From an uncultured Lachnospiraceae bacterium (GTDB lineage: Bacteria > Bacillota > Clostridia > Lachnospirales > Lachnospiraceae), in NCBI GenBank assembly GCA_944381615.1, contig CALWLT010000003.1, positions 45,689-109,688 on the forward strand: DNA of 64,000 nt, read 5' to 3'. The position numbers were made by a program, and so were the translations under genes. This document shows, in pieces, positions 1 through 9,104 of this stretch; position 1 is the stretch's first letter; the number at the start of each line of letters is the position of its first letter. Below the pieces are notes generated by a model, which was given only the letters and a program-made list of their open reading frames with translations, had not been told where the DNA came from and did not search any database.

Positions 1-429
1 CTGATACTCGCTTCTTACCGTATGGCCCGGCGCCTTGGGGGCGATCATGGTCACGTCTACGTTCTTCGGCGGCTTGATGCAGCCGAAATGAATGTTAAAG
101 CCGTGGGCAAACATCAGCATGTTGCCCTCTTCCAGGTTGGGCTCGATGTCTTTCTTATACATATCGGCCTGCAGCTCGTCGTTGATCAGAATCATGATAA
201 TGTCGGCCTGCTTTGCCGCCTCTGCCGCCGTATATACCTTAAATCCCTGCGCCTCCGCCTTGGCCCAGGATTTGCTCCCGTTGTAAAGTCCGATGATCAC
301 ATCGCATCCGGACTCCTTTAAGTTCAGCGCGTGCGCGTGTCCCTGGCTGCCGTAGCCAATGATGGCAATTTTCTTTCCTTCCAGTAAAGACAGATTGCAA
401 TCTTCCTGATAATAAATCCTTGCTGCCAT
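1..429 (-). CDS. ilvC: Ketol-acid reductoisomerase, partial (3' end beyond window)
   Basis: Second enzyme of branched-chain amino acid synthesis: NADPH-dependent isomeroreduction of acetolactate or acetohydroxybutyrate in the cytosol. About 143 N-terminal residues are present. They begin [20 protein letters not shown] and carry the Rossmann motif [17 protein letters not shown], then [10 protein letters not shown] and [11 protein letters not shown], all typical of class I IlvC. The start follows a clear AGGAGG site. It lies about 100 bp downstream of ilvN on the same strand, so the two probably form an operon. The C-terminal catalytic knotted domain is outside the window, so integrity cannot be judged. 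Confidence 0.97.
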   Translation of the reverse strand, partial: MAARIYYQEDCNLSLLEGKKIAIIGYGSQGHAHALNLKESGCDVIIGLYNGSKSWAKAEAQGFKVYTAAEAAKQADIIMILINDELQADMYKKDIEPNLEEGNMLMFAHGFNIHFGCIKPPKNVDVTMIAPKAPGHTVRSEYQ

Positions 430-531
430 TTCTTGATTTCCTCCTTGGATGATGAAAATGAATAAATTTATTATAAAGAATAGACCGGCACCTCTCTGTG
501 TGTCTTTGGCCAAACTTTGTAAACGGGAACC

Positions 532-1032
532 TTACGGGAGATAGCGGACATCGTCAGCTCCGCGGGAAAGACCGGTAAGGCCTGTCCGCGCCAGCTCCAG
601 AATCTCATAGTCCTCCAGAAGATTGATCATCGCGTCCAGCTTCGACTGATCGCCGGTCAGCATAACCGTGACGGATTCCTTGCCCACGTCCACGATGGAA
701 GCGCGGAAAATCTCGGAGATGGCGTTGATGGCCAGCCGCTGTCCGGCGTTGGCCCGCACCTTGACCAGCATCAGCTCCCGGTACACAGAATGCCCCTCGC
801 GCAGCTCCTTGATGTCATGCACGTCCTCCAGCTTCCCCAGCTGCTTGCGGATCTGCTCCAGGACCTGCTGATCGCCGAACGAAACCACCGTCATCCTCGA
901 ATAGCGCGGATCCGCCGTCACGCCTACCGTCAGGCTCTCGATGTTATACCCGCGGCGGCTGAACAGGCCGGCCACCCGGCTCAAAACGCCGGCAGTGTTA
1001 TCTACCAGCAGCGATAAAACAATTCTGCTCAT
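532..1032 (-). CDS. ilvN: Acetolactate synthase small (regulatory) subunit
   Basis: Regulatory subunit of acetohydroxyacid synthase; it binds valine through an N-terminal ACT domain and stimulates the catalytic subunit. The 166 residues match the IlvH/IlvN family length. The ACT domain starts LSLLVDNTAGVLSRVAGLF and continues RGYNIESLTVG; the second domain includes LMLVKVRA and a C-terminal EILELARTGLTGLSRG segment. A consensus promoter lies directly upstream, and ilvC follows. The catalytic subunit gene (ilvB) is not adjacent upstream, where a NUDIX gene sits, so the large subunit must be encoded elsewhere. Confidence 0.97.
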   Translation of the reverse strand: MSRIVLSLLVDNTAGVLSRVAGLFSRRGYNIESLTVGVTADPRYSRMTVVSFGDQQVLEQIRKQLGKLEDVHDIKELREGHSVYRELMLVKVRANAGQRLAINAISEIFRASIVDVGKESVTVMLTGDQSKLDAMINLLEDYEILELARTGLTGLSRGADDVRYLP

Positions 1033-1065
1033 GATGTCTCTTCACCTCGTTATGTATTACACTTT

Positions 1066-1094
1066 ATGATAGCAACCGGCGCCGTCTTTGTCAA
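1066..1094 (-). promoter_or_regulatory. Promoter of ilvN-ilvC
   Basis: Read on the minus strand, TTGACA (1089-1094) and TATCAT (1066-1071) are separated by 17 bp, about 35 bp upstream of the ilvN start. No T-box or leader-peptide attenuator is visible in the short leader. Confidence 0.75.
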
Positions 1095-1201
1095 CTAATT
1101 AAAAGGAATGATACCTATTCCCCCCGGCTATACCGCGGGCCGTCCGGGCCTCGTTTGGGCCCGGCTTTCCCGCCCGTCCGGGCCCGGCCTCACAGTCTCT
1201 T

Positions 1202-2095
1202 TCAGCCCGCGGCGGGCCCGTATTTTTCCCGCAGGATCCGCTCCCAGTCCGGCCCGTATTTGAACCGCATCTTGAGCTCGGAGCCCACGCTGATGATGTG
1301 CGTCTCGTCGGGGATTTCCTCCCGCTCATACCAGCCGGCCTCCGAAAGCTCGTCCTCCTGCAGGCGGATCGTATCCTCGCCGTCCAGATCGGCAAAAAAG
1401 CCGATCATCTCCGTGTCGGTAAAGGCCCACGGCTGGCTCTTGAAATAGCGGATGTTTTTGACCCGCAGGCCCACCTCCTCCATTACCTCGCGTCGGACCG
1501 TCTCCTCAAAGGTCTCCCCGATCTCCACGAAACCGGCGATCAGGGCGTAGCCGCGGTACGCGCTGCGCGCCGTCACATAGCGCGACATCAGAAGACGGTT
1601 TCCGTCCGTTACCGCCACGATGATGGCCGGCGAGATCTTAGGGTACTCCGTCAGCCCGCAGGCCGGACAGACCAGGGCGCGCTCCGTCCTGCTGTGCTCC
1701 GTGCGGTGGCCGCAGCGGCCGCAGAAGCGCCGGCTCTCCCGCCAGCGCGCCAGCTGCAGGGCCGTGATGGCCGCAAACGCCAGGTGCATCGGCTCCATGG
1801 CCCGGATATCCTGGCTCTTCTTCCAGACGAGCGCCGGATCCGGCGTCTCCTCCTTTTCAGTCTCCAGAAGAAAATACGGCCTTCCGTCCAAGGCAAACAG
1901 ATAGACGGCCTGCTCCGAAAGGCCGTCCGCCCATCCCGTAAACTCCCCCGCCGCGGGAATCTCCAGCCGGTTTTTCACGCCCGTCTCCCGCAGAAGGATT
2001 CTTCCCCTCTGCACACAGAAGACCGGATCCTCCGGTTTCGGCGTCTCCTGCCGGTATGTATTGTCATAACGATGCGGTGCAATGTCCTGAATCAT
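1202..2095 (-). CDS. nudC: NADH pyrophosphatase / NAD-capped RNA hydrolase, NUDIX family
   Basis: Hydrolyses NAD(H) to NMN(H) and AMP; family members also remove NAD caps from RNA. In the 297 residues I see an N-terminal variable domain, a four-Cys zinc ribbon (CGRCG, then CPACG) near residues 120-145, and the NUDIX box GFVEIGETFEETVRREVMEE with VGL following. After it comes SQPWAF, the array that defines NADH pyrophosphatases among NUDIX proteins. The length is close to the E. coli enzyme plus a longer N-terminus. It is a single gene between ilvN and the spermidine pair with about 95 bp upstream. The family call is firm; the in vivo substrate is inferred. Confidence 0.93.
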   Translation of the reverse strand: MIQDIAPHRYDNTYRQETPKPEDPVFCVQRGRILLRETGVKNRLEIPAAGEFTGWADGLSEQAVYLFALDGRPYFLLETEKEETPDPALVWKKSQDIRAMEPMHLAFAAITALQLARWRESRRFCGRCGHRTEHSRTERALVCPACGLTEYPKISPAIIVAVTDGNRLLMSRYVTARSAYRGYALIAGFVEIGETFEETVRREVMEEVGLRVKNIRYFKSQPWAFTDTEMIGFFADLDGEDTIRLQEDELSEAGWYEREEIPDETHIISVGSELKMRFKYGPDWERILREKYGPAAG

Positions 2096-2100
2096 CTTCC

Positions 2101-2212
2101 GTCCTCACTCTTTTTCAGGTTTTCTTCTCAGGAAAGCCGCCCTTTCCCGAGCTTCTTTTAGGGAAAACCGCCTTTTCCCGGTCTCCTTCTCAGGAAAGCC
2201 GTCCCTTGAAAT
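2101..2212. repeat. Short imperfect direct repeats between nudC and nspC
   Basis: About three degenerate copies of a 25-40 bp unit built around TCTCAGGAAAGCCGCCCTTT. The last copy runs into the 3' end of nspC. No promoter is obvious in it. Confidence 0.5.
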
Positions 2213-3377
2213 CCTCATAGCCGAACCGGCGGATCTGCTCCACCCGCCCGTCCTCCCGCCACAGAAGAATCGACGGCAGCGGCATCCCGTTAAACGTGTT
2301 GTTTTTTACCATCGTATAGAGGGCCATATCGCCGAACACCAGCCGCGTCCCCTCCGACAGCGGCCGGTCGAAGGAATATTCCCCGATGACGTCGCCCGAC
2401 AGGCAGGTCGGCCCGCCCAGGCGGTACGTGTGCGCTTTCCTGCCCGGCATCCCGCTTCCCAGAAGCGGCGGCCGGTAGGGCATCTCCAGCACATCCGGCA
2501 TATGGCAGGCCGCCGAGGTGTCCACAATCGCGATGTCTCCCCCGTTCTTTAACGTGTCCAGCACGGAGGTTACCAGATAGCCGGCGTTTAACACCACCGC
2601 CTCGCCCGGCTCCAGGTAGACCTCCACGCCGTAGCGCTCCCGGATCTCCCGAATCAGCCGGATCAGGCGCTCCCGGTCATATCCGTCCCGCGTGATGTGA
2701 TGGCCGCCGCCGAGGTTCAGCCATTTCACGCGCGAAAAATAGCGCCCGAATGCCTTCTCGGCCGCCCTGAACGTAATCTCCAGCGCATCGGAATTCTGCT
2801 CGCAGAGCGTGTGCATATGAAACCCGGAAAGAAGCGGGAGAAGCTCCGTCTCAAAATCCTTCTCCGCCTCCAGCGCCGCAGCCGTCGTCCCCAGCCGCGA
2901 ACCGGGCGCGCAGGGATCGTAGATCGCCGGTCCCTCCTGCGTCGAACACTCCGGGTTCAGGCGCAGCCCGGCCTGCCGCCCGGCCGCCCTTACCTGCCCC
3001 GCAAACCGGCGCGCCTGCGCGGGCGTGTTGAAGATCACGTGATCCGCAGCCTGCAGAAGCTCCTCCATCTCGTCCGCCCGGTACGCGGGCGAAAACACAT
3101 GCGTCTCGCCGCCGAATTCCTCGTGTCCCAGCCGCGCCTCGTAAAGCCCGCTGGCCGCCGTCCCGGCAAGCGCCGTCCGCAGAAGCGGATACAGCGCAAA
3201 CGCAGAAAACGCCTTCTGCGCCAGCAGGATGCGCGCGCCCGACTGAGCCTGTACTTCCCTCAGAATCTCCAGATTCTGTTTCAGGCGCGTCTCATCCAGC
3301 AGATAAAACGGCGTGCGAAACGCCGCCGAATCACGGATAACGGCGGCCGCGCGGGCCGCCTCATTTTCAAATCCCAT
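2190..3377 (-). CDS. nspC: Carboxynorspermidine/carboxyspermidine decarboxylase
   Basis: PLP-dependent alanine-racemase-fold decarboxylase that converts carboxyspermidine to spermidine (or carboxynorspermidine to norspermidine). At 395 residues it matches the NspC family. The PLP-lysine segment is ILLAQKAFSAF near the N-terminus. GFHMHTLCEQN, WLNLGGGHHITRDGYD, LEPGEAVVLNAGYLVTSV and GDVIGEYSF are characteristic stretches, the last close to the catalytic site formed across the dimer. It lies 27 bp downstream of the dehydrogenase gene that makes its substrate, and a GAGGAG-type site precedes the ATG. Confidence 0.95.
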   Translation of the reverse strand: MGFENEAARAAAVIRDSAAFRTPFYLLDETRLKQNLEILREVQAQSGARILLAQKAFSAFALYPLLRTALAGTAASGLYEARLGHEEFGGETHVFSPAYRADEMEELLQAADHVIFNTPAQARRFAGQVRAAGRQAGLRLNPECSTQEGPAIYDPCAPGSRLGTTAAALEAEKDFETELLPLLSGFHMHTLCEQNSDALEITFRAAEKAFGRYFSRVKWLNLGGGHHITRDGYDRERLIRLIREIRERYGVEVYLEPGEAVVLNAGYLVTSVLDTLKNGGDIAIVDTSAACHMPDVLEMPYRPPLLGSGMPGRKAHTYRLGGPTCLSGDVIGEYSFDRPLSEGTRLVFGDMALYTMVKNNTFNGMPLPSILLWREDGRVEQIRRFGYEDFKGRLS

Positions 3378-3404
3378 CTGTCTCCTCTCCTGCCGGAACC
3401 GCCC

Positions 3405-4607
3405 TTAATCGACCAGCTTCGGATCGCGCGATTCCTTCCATGGAAGGCCCCAGCGGTTCAGCGCCTCCATGAAGGGATCCGGATCAAATTCCTCGATGTT
3501 GTAGACGCCCGGCTTCTGCCAGGTCCCGTTCATGACCAGCATGGCGCCGATCATGGCCGGCACGCCCGTCGTGTAGGAGATCGCCTGCGAGCCCACCTCG
3601 CGGTAGCACTCCTGATGATCGCAGATGTTGTAGAGATAATATTTTTTATCTTTTCCGTCCTTTTTGCCCTGGAAAATGCAGCCGATGTTGGTCTTTCCTA
3701 CCGTCCGCGGGCCCAGCGACGCCGGATCCGGCAGCACGGCCTTCAGAAACTGCAGCGGCACGATCTCCTTTCCCTCGTAGAGGATCGGCTTGATGGAGGT
3801 CATTCCCACGTCCTCCAGGCAGCGCAGGTGCGTCAGGTAACTCTCGCCGAAGGTCATAAAGAAGCGGATGCGCTTAATCCCCGGAAGGTTTAACGCCAGC
3901 GACTCGATCTCCTCGTGATGCAGAAGATACATATCCTTCTTCCCCACCCCGTCAAAATCATAGACGCGCTTGATCTCCATGGGCTTCGTCTCGACCCAGT
4001 GGCCGTTCTCCCAGTAGGAGCCGTTGGCCGACACCTCGCGGATGTTGATCTCCGGATTGAAATTCGTGGCGAAGGGATAGCCGTGATCGCCGCCGTTGCA
4101 GTCCAGGATATCCAGGTACTCGATCTCGTCAAATTCATGCTTGAGCGCATAGGCGGAGAACACGCCCGTCACGCCCGGGTCAAACCCGCTTCCCAGAAGC
4201 GCGGTAATCCCGGCTTCCCGGAACCGGTCGCGGTACGCCCACTGCCACTTATACTCAAACTTCGCCGTATCCTCCGGCTCGTAGTTGGCCGTATCTACGT
4301 AGTGCGTCTTCGTCGCCAGACAGGCGTCCATGATCGTCAGATCCTGATAGGGGAGCGCCAGATTCAGCACAACGTCGGGTTTAAAATCTTCGATCAGCGC
4401 GATCAGCTCGTCCACATGATCCGCATTGACCTGCGCCGTGCGGATCTTCGTCCGGGTCGTCCCCGAAAGCTTTTCCTTCAGCGCGTCGCATTTTGATTTT
4501 GTCCGGCTGGCAATGCAGATCTCCTCAAACGCCTCGCTGTTCTGGCAGCACTTGTGAATCGCCACGGAAGCCACCCCGCCGCAGCCGATGATCAATGCTT
4601 TTCCCAT
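3405..4607 (-). CDS. Carboxy(nor)spermidine dehydrogenase, saccharopine dehydrogenase family
   Basis: Condenses aspartate semialdehyde with putrescine (or diaminopropane) and reduces the Schiff base with NADPH to give carboxyspermidine. The 400 residues begin with a Rossmann motif, MGKALIIGCGGVASVAIHKC. NLALPYQDLTIMDACL, TALLGSGFDPGVTGVFSAY and LDCNGGDHGYPFATNFNPE are typical of this LYS1-like subfamily. AGGAGG precedes the ATG. It is the first gene of a two-gene operon with nspC and has its own promoter. Substrate choice cannot be read from sequence, but the pairing with nspC and the speA/speB genes nearby favour the spermidine version. Confidence 0.92.
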   Translation of the reverse strand: MGKALIIGCGGVASVAIHKCCQNSEAFEEICIASRTKSKCDALKEKLSGTTRTKIRTAQVNADHVDELIALIEDFKPDVVLNLALPYQDLTIMDACLATKTHYVDTANYEPEDTAKFEYKWQWAYRDRFREAGITALLGSGFDPGVTGVFSAYALKHEFDEIEYLDILDCNGGDHGYPFATNFNPEINIREVSANGSYWENGHWVETKPMEIKRVYDFDGVGKKDMYLLHHEEIESLALNLPGIKRIRFFMTFGESYLTHLRCLEDVGMTSIKPILYEGKEIVPLQFLKAVLPDPASLGPRTVGKTNIGCIFQGKKDGKDKKYYLYNICDHQECYREVGSQAISYTTGVPAMIGAMLVMNGTWQKPGVYNIEEFDPDPFMEALNRWGLPWKESRDPKLVD

Positions 4608-4645
4608 CTCATGTCCTCCTTCTTAAAATCGATCGTATGAATCCA

Positions 4646-4675
4646 ATTATACGCGTTCTTTACCTGAAAAGTCAA
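4646..4675 (-). promoter_or_regulatory. Promoter of the carboxyspermidine operon
   Basis: Minus-strand TTGACT (4670-4675) and TATAAT (4646-4651) with an 18-bp spacer. The -35 box overlaps the last codons of ptsI, so this operon can be transcribed independently of it. Confidence 0.75.
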
Positions 4676-6321
4676 ATCGTTTTCCCGCCTGCGACTTCCG
4701 TTTCGCGCACGATTTTCCTGAGCGGCAGGATCGCCGCCGGGGAAACGGAAAGCTCATCCACGCCCAGCTCCAGAAATTCCCGTGTCATGGCCGGATCGGC
4801 CCCCAGCTCGCCGCAGACGGCGGTCTGAATGCCGGCCCGGCGGGCGTTTTTTACCGTCATCCGGATCAGCGCCAGGACCGCCGGATGATGCGGATCAAAA
4901 AAGCGTTCCAGCCGCGGGTTCTGCCGGTCCAGCGCCAGCGTGTACTGCGTCAGATCGTTGGTGCCGATGCTGAAAAAATCCGCCTCCTTCGCCAGCTCCC
5001 CGCTTAAAAGGGCCGCGGCCGGCGTCTCGATCATGATGCCCTGGCGCGGCAGCCGGCAGCTGATCCCCCGCGCCTTTAACTCCTTCCAGGCCTCCTCTGC
5101 CAGCGCCCTGGCCGCCCGGACCTCCCACAGACTGGCGATCATCGGGTACAGGATCGAGAGGTTTCCGAACGCGGCGGCCCGCAGAAGCGCCCTGAGCTGC
5201 GTCTTAAAAATCTCCGGCCGCGCAAGGCAGATGCGGATGGCGCGGCAGCCCAGAGCCGGATTGTCCTCCTTCTCCATGCCAAAATAGGGGCACTGCTTGT
5301 CCGCGCCGATGTCCAGCGTGCGGATGACGACCGGCTTTCCCCCCATGGCCGTTACCGCCGCCCGGTAGACCTGAAACTGCTCCTCCTCCGTCGGGAAATG
5401 ATCTTTCTCCAGATAGAGAAATTCGCTGCGGAACAAACCGATGCCCCCGGCGTCGTGTTCGATCGCCGCCGGCAGCTCGGCCAGGCTTCCGACGTTGGCA
5501 AAAATCTGAATGCGCCGGCCGTCGGGCGTCACGTTCTCCTTCCCCTTAAGCGACTGCAGCAGCGCGGTTTCCCTTGCCTCTGCTTCCTGCCGCTCCCGCA
5601 TGCGAAGAAGCGTCCCGCCGTCCGGATCCACAAAGAGCGTGCCGGCGTTCCCGTCCACAATGGCCATCCTCCCGTCGATGCGTTCGTCCGGCGAAAACGG
5701 CACGCCGCAGAGCGCGGGGATTCCCATCGTCCGCGCCAGGATCGCCGAATGGGAGTTGGCAGACCCGCCGGCCGTCACAAACGCCAACACGCTCTTCCGA
5801 TCCAGCTTGACCGTCTCCGAAGGGGTCAGATCTTCCGCCGCGATAATCGCAGGCGGCCCGGCCGCCTCCTCCTCTGCCCGCACGCTCCCCTCCCCCGCAA
5901 GGCAGCCGAGCAGACGGTCGCAGACGTCCCGCACATCCGCCGCCCGGGCGTGCAGATACTCATCTTCCGCCTGGCCGAGCATACGGGCAAACTGCTCGCC
6001 CGCCTCGGTAACCGCCTCTTCCGCGCTGACTTTTTGCGTCCTCAGAATCCGGCTGACCGCCTCCAGGAATTCCTCGTCTCTTACCATGACCTGATGAAAT
6101 TCAAAAATAGACGCCTGCGTCTTCCCTACCTCGCGCAGCGCCCGCGCATAAATCTCTCTCAGCTGTCCGGCCGCCTCTTCTCTCGCGCGCGCAAAGCGCC
6201 GAAGCTCCGTCTCGGCGTCCGCCGCCCGCCGCCCGCTGACCGCGCGCTTCTCTCTCCGGTAAACCCGGATCGGGCCGATGGCAATGCCGCCGGATACGCC
6301 CTTTCCCTGAAACGTCTGCAT
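4672..6321 (-). CDS. ptsI: PTS enzyme I (phosphoenolpyruvate-protein phosphotransferase)
   Basis: Cytoplasmic enzyme that takes phosphate from PEP and passes it to HPr for all PTS sugars. It has 549 residues against about 570 usually. The N-terminal region carries GVSGGIAIGP. The phosphohistidine segment is GGSANSHSAILARTMGIPAL. The PEP-binding TIM barrel shows GGIGLFRSEFLYL, RTLDIGADKQ and NPALGCRAIR, and the catalytic Cys is in TAVCGELGADP. No HPr gene adjoins it. It is preceded by GGGGGAACAGGT before the ATG. Confidence 0.97.
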   Translation of the reverse strand: MQTFQGKGVSGGIAIGPIRVYRREKRAVSGRRAADAETELRRFARAREEAAGQLREIYARALREVGKTQASIFEFHQVMVRDEEFLEAVSRILRTQKVSAEEAVTEAGEQFARMLGQAEDEYLHARAADVRDVCDRLLGCLAGEGSVRAEEEAAGPPAIIAAEDLTPSETVKLDRKSVLAFVTAGGSANSHSAILARTMGIPALCGVPFSPDERIDGRMAIVDGNAGTLFVDPDGGTLLRMRERQEAEARETALLQSLKGKENVTPDGRRIQIFANVGSLAELPAAIEHDAGGIGLFRSEFLYLEKDHFPTEEEQFQVYRAAVTAMGGKPVVIRTLDIGADKQCPYFGMEKEDNPALGCRAIRICLARPEIFKTQLRALLRAAAFGNLSILYPMIASLWEVRAARALAEEAWKELKARGISCRLPRQGIMIETPAAALLSGELAKEADFFSIGTNDLTQYTLALDRQNPRLERFFDPHHPAVLALIRMTVKNARRAGIQTAVCGELGADPAMTREFLELGVDELSVSPAAILPLRKIVRETEVAGGKTI

Positions 6322-6451
6322 ACCTGTTCCCCCGCATCCTCCGATATGGTTTTCCTGCTTTCTGTTATCATTTCTATTATCGCCCCGTCCCGCCGTTTTG
6401 ACAAGCAGATCCCGCCGCCCGCCGCTTCTTTTTCACACGGATTTACACGGG

Positions 6452-6491
6452 CAAAACACGCCCCGGCACATGCACAAAACACGCCCCGGCG
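6452..6491. repeat. Direct repeat of ACACGCCCCGGC
   Basis: Two copies of AAAACACGCCCCGGC lie about 25 bp apart immediately before the promoter of the wall hydrolase gene. The motif resembles the 40-bp repeat unit found upstream of speA. Confidence 0.45.
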
Positions 6492-6499
6492 CGTGTTTC

Positions 6500-6528
6500 T
6501 TGACATTTTCGCGCTCTTTTGCTATAGT
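6500..6528 (+). promoter_or_regulatory. Promoter of the SH3/SleB gene
   Basis: TTGACA (6500-6505), a 17-bp spacer and TATAGT (6523-6528). It is followed by an ~85-nt leader and a GGAGG site before the ATG at 6615. Confidence 0.8.
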
Positions 6529-6614
6529 AATAGCAGCAATTTGTAATATTTTTGTAACAATTATCCTGTTCCCGATCCCATCCGATCGCAGGATCCTTCC
6601 GGAGGTTTTTATTT

Positions 6615-7946
6615 ATGAAGTCCTATCGCAAGCTGAACGGCCGGTTCCTGGCAGCGCTTCTGGCTGCCGCCGCCCTGAGCCTGACCGCCTGCGCGTCAGA
6701 GGCCGCGTCCGCCGAAAGCGGCGGCACGGATTCGCGCCAGGAGGCCCGCGGCACAGAGACGGCGCAGGAAACTGCCCCTGATGCCGATGCGGCGCAGGAA
6801 ACCGTTCCTGCAGCCGTCCGCGCGGACGCAGCGCAGGCAGCCGGCCCCGTAACCGCACGCCGCACGGACGCGGCGCAGACAGCCGGCCCCGTAACCGCAC
6901 GCCATGCGGACGCGGCGCAGACAACCGGCGATCCCGCCGCCCGCAGCACAGAAATGTTACCGGAGGAAGACGGCGCGGTTCTGCTCTCTTCCTCCTCCCA
7001 TACGGTTCCCACCTCCTACACGCCGTCCTCGAACGCCTATGACGGCCTGGCGGTCGCCAACGTGACGGACGCCCTCAATCTGCGGGCGGAGCCATCCACG
7101 GACTCCGAGGTCCTGGGAACCTGCTACCGGGGCGGCGGCGGCCGTATCCTGGAGCAGCGGGACGGATGGACGAAGATCCGTTCCGGCAGCCTGGAGGGCT
7201 GGCTGAAAAACGACTATCTGGTTTTCGGACAGGATATCCGGCCGATTGCCAGCGAGCTGGGGCTCTTTGCCGCCAGAATTGCGACCCAGACCCTGAATGT
7301 GCGCGAGACGCCTTCCACGGACGCGGCCATCGTGGGCCAGGTCGCAAAGGATGAATATTATCCGGTCCTGAAGGAAGAAGACGAGTGGGCGCTGATCCAG
7401 CTTTCCGCCGATACGGCCGGCTATATTTCCCTGGATTATGCGCAGATCGAGATCATCCCGGGCGAGGTGGTCAGCATCGAGGCCATCGAGGCCGAGCTCG
7501 CCGCCCTGGAAGAAGCCGAAAAAGCGGCGTCCGGGCCGTCCGGCTCCTCTTCCTTCAAGCCCGCGGCTCCCTCCTACCTGATTCCCGCCTCCGAGGAGGA
7601 TATCTATCTCATGGCTTCCTGCCTGATGATGGAGGCGAACGGCACCTACGAGGGGCAGCTGGCGGTGGGCAACGTCATTGTCAACCGCGTTCAGAGCGGC
7701 CACTGGGGCGACAGCATTTCGGACGTCATCTATGCGGCCGGCCAGTTCCCGGGCGCTACCTCCGGCCTGCTGGACAAGTACCTGGCTCAGGGACCGTCCT
7801 CCAGCGCGCTGAAGGCGACGAAAGACGCGCTCTCCGGCGTCAACCAGATTGGGGATTATCTCTACTTTACCTCCTCCAAATCTGCCAACCGCGCCGCCTA
7901 TTCCGACTACATCGAGGTCGGCGGGAACTGCTTCTACAAGCGGTAG
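6615..7946 (+). CDS. Lipoprotein with two SH3 domains and a SleB-type cell wall hydrolase domain
   Basis: Predicted envelope-anchored peptidoglycan hydrolase of 443 residues. The N-terminus has a lipoprotein signal with lipobox LTAC around residues 22-25. A low-complexity Ala/Thr/Gln-rich linker of about 90 residues follows, made of near-identical repeats (DAAQTAGPVTAR). Two bacterial SH3 domains come next (NVTDALNLRAEPSTDSEVLG and TQTLNVRETPSTDAAIVGQV). The C-terminal Hydrolase_2 domain reads YLMASCLMMEANGTYEGQLA, then VIVNRV and YFTSS, as in SleB/CwlJ-type enzymes. GGAGG precedes the ATG. It stands alone, convergent with speB. A spore role is possible but not shown. Confidence 0.9.
   Translation: MKSYRKLNGRFLAALLAAAALSLTACASEAASAESGGTDSRQEARGTETAQETAPDADAAQETVPAAVRADAAQAAGPVTARRTDAAQTAGPVTARHADAAQTTGDPAARSTEMLPEEDGAVLLSSSSHTVPTSYTPSSNAYDGLAVANVTDALNLRAEPSTDSEVLGTCYRGGGGRILEQRDGWTKIRSGSLEGWLKNDYLVFGQDIRPIASELGLFAARIATQTLNVRETPSTDAAIVGQVAKDEYYPVLKEEDEWALIQLSADTAGYISLDYAQIEIIPGEVVSIEAIEAELAALEEAEKAASGPSGSSSFKPAAPSYLIPASEEDIYLMASCLMMEANGTYEGQLAVGNVIVNRVQSGHWGDSISDVIYAAGQFPGATSGLLDKYLAQGPSSSALKATKDALSGVNQIGDYLYFTSSKSANRAAYSDYIEVGGNCFYKR
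6777..6928 (+). repeat. In-gene tandem repeat coding an Ala/Gln/Thr linker
   Basis: Units of about 40 bp around GACGCGGCGCAGACAGCCGG and CCCCGTAACCGCACGCC recur three to four times, the last two almost identical. They lengthen the linker between the lipobox and the first SH3 domain. Confidence 0.8.
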
Positions 7947-8044
7947 CCGCATCTGATCTGCAGGCGTTTGATTTGCAGGCATCGGATCCACAGACATTAA
8001 TCCACGGGTGTTAATCCACAGGCATGTAACCCGCGCAGTGCAGC

Positions 8045-8094
8045 GCGCGTCCGGGCCTCCTGCCAGAGGCAGGGGCCGGACGCGCTGTTTTTTT
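8045..8094 (+). terminator. Intrinsic terminator after the SH3/SleB gene
   Basis: Long stem with arms GCGCGTCCGG and CCGGACGCGC plus an inner CTCCTGCC/GGCAGGGG helix, followed by TGTTTTTTT. The remaining 100 bp before the speB stop is C/T-rich low-complexity sequence with no gene. Confidence 0.85.
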
Positions 8095-8201
8095 GCCGTT
8101 CTTTTCTTTTTTGCTTTTCACTTCTCTGCTTTCTTCCGGCCGCTTCTCCCCACTGCTGTTTTCTCTCCGCTGCTGCTTTTTCCCCGCTGCTGTTTTCTCC
8201 G

Positions 8202-9071
8202 CTACCGCTTTCTCCCGGCGATCGCAAGGAGCATCTCTCTTACCAGCTTGCAGGCCGCGGCCGTCGAGGCCCCCGTGGCATCCAGCATGGGCGCCAGCTC
8301 GTTCACGTCGCAGCCCACGATGCGGGCGCGCTCCCCGAGATACGTAACCGCCCGGCGCAGCTCATCGAAGCTCACGCCGCCCGGCTCCGGCGTCCCCGTG
8401 CCGGGAAAGACGGACGGATCCAGCACATCCAGATCGACCGTCACATAGACCGGTTTTTCGCCGATCGCCCGCACCGTCTCTTCCAGCGCGTCCATATCCA
8501 CGAAAAACGGATGCGTCTTCACATGATCCCGGCCCCAGCGCCATTCCTCCCGATCGCCCGAGCGAATCCCGAACTGCGTGATCCGCCCGTCTCCCAGAAG
8601 CTCCCAGCAGCGCCGGATCACACAGGCGTGAGACAGCGGCGTTCCCAGGTATTCCTCCCGCAGATCCGTGTGCGCGTCAAAATGAATCAGACGCAGATCC
8701 GGGTATCTGCGGGCCAGCGCCCGCACCGGAGCCAGCGTGACCAGATGCTCGCCGCCCAGCAGAAACGGGATTTTCCCGTCGTCCGCAATCTGCCCGGCCC
8801 GCGCCTCCAGATCGGCGAGCGCCAGCTTCGGATCGCCGAAACACAGCTCCTGATCGCCGGCGTCAAAAATCCGGTAATCGCTCAGGTCCCGATCCTGATA
8901 CGGAGAATAATTCTCCAGCCCCCAGGATTCCGAGCGGATCGCCCGCGGGCCAAAGCGCGCTCCCGGACGGAACGAGGTCGTCGAGTCAAAGGGCGCCCCG
9001 TAAAGAACGATCTCCGCCTCTTCATAAGCGGCCTCACAGGCCAGAAACGTCTCGATATTCGGTTGCAGCAT
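8202..9071 (-). CDS. speB: Agmatinase
   Basis: Mn2+-dependent ureohydrolase that splits agmatine into putrescine and urea. The 289 residues show all metal-binding segments in order: GGEHLVTL, HFDAHTDLR, and VTVDLDVLDPSVFPGTGTPE, followed by GCDVNELAPMLD. This is the last gene of the speD-speA-speE-speB operon and lies about 30 bp after speE. Together with SpeA it gives putrescine from arginine, feeding both spermidine routes in this window. Confidence 0.95.
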   Translation of the reverse strand: MLQPNIETFLACEAAYEEAEIVLYGAPFDSTTSFRPGARFGPRAIRSESWGLENYSPYQDRDLSDYRIFDAGDQELCFGDPKLALADLEARAGQIADDGKIPFLLGGEHLVTLAPVRALARRYPDLRLIHFDAHTDLREEYLGTPLSHACVIRRCWELLGDGRITQFGIRSGDREEWRWGRDHVKTHPFFVDMDALEETVRAIGEKPVYVTVDLDVLDPSVFPGTGTPEPGGVSFDELRRAVTYLGERARIVGCDVNELAPMLDATGASTAAACKLVREMLLAIAGRKR

Positions 9072-9104
9072 CGTCTCTTCCCTTCCTTTCCCGCCTGCAG
9101 CGGC

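Noticed and set aside
2697..3893. 398-codon plus-strand frame across nspC and the dehydrogenase gene
   Set aside because: Spans two real genes on the opposite strand, is Arg/Pro-rich and has no domain or ribosome site.
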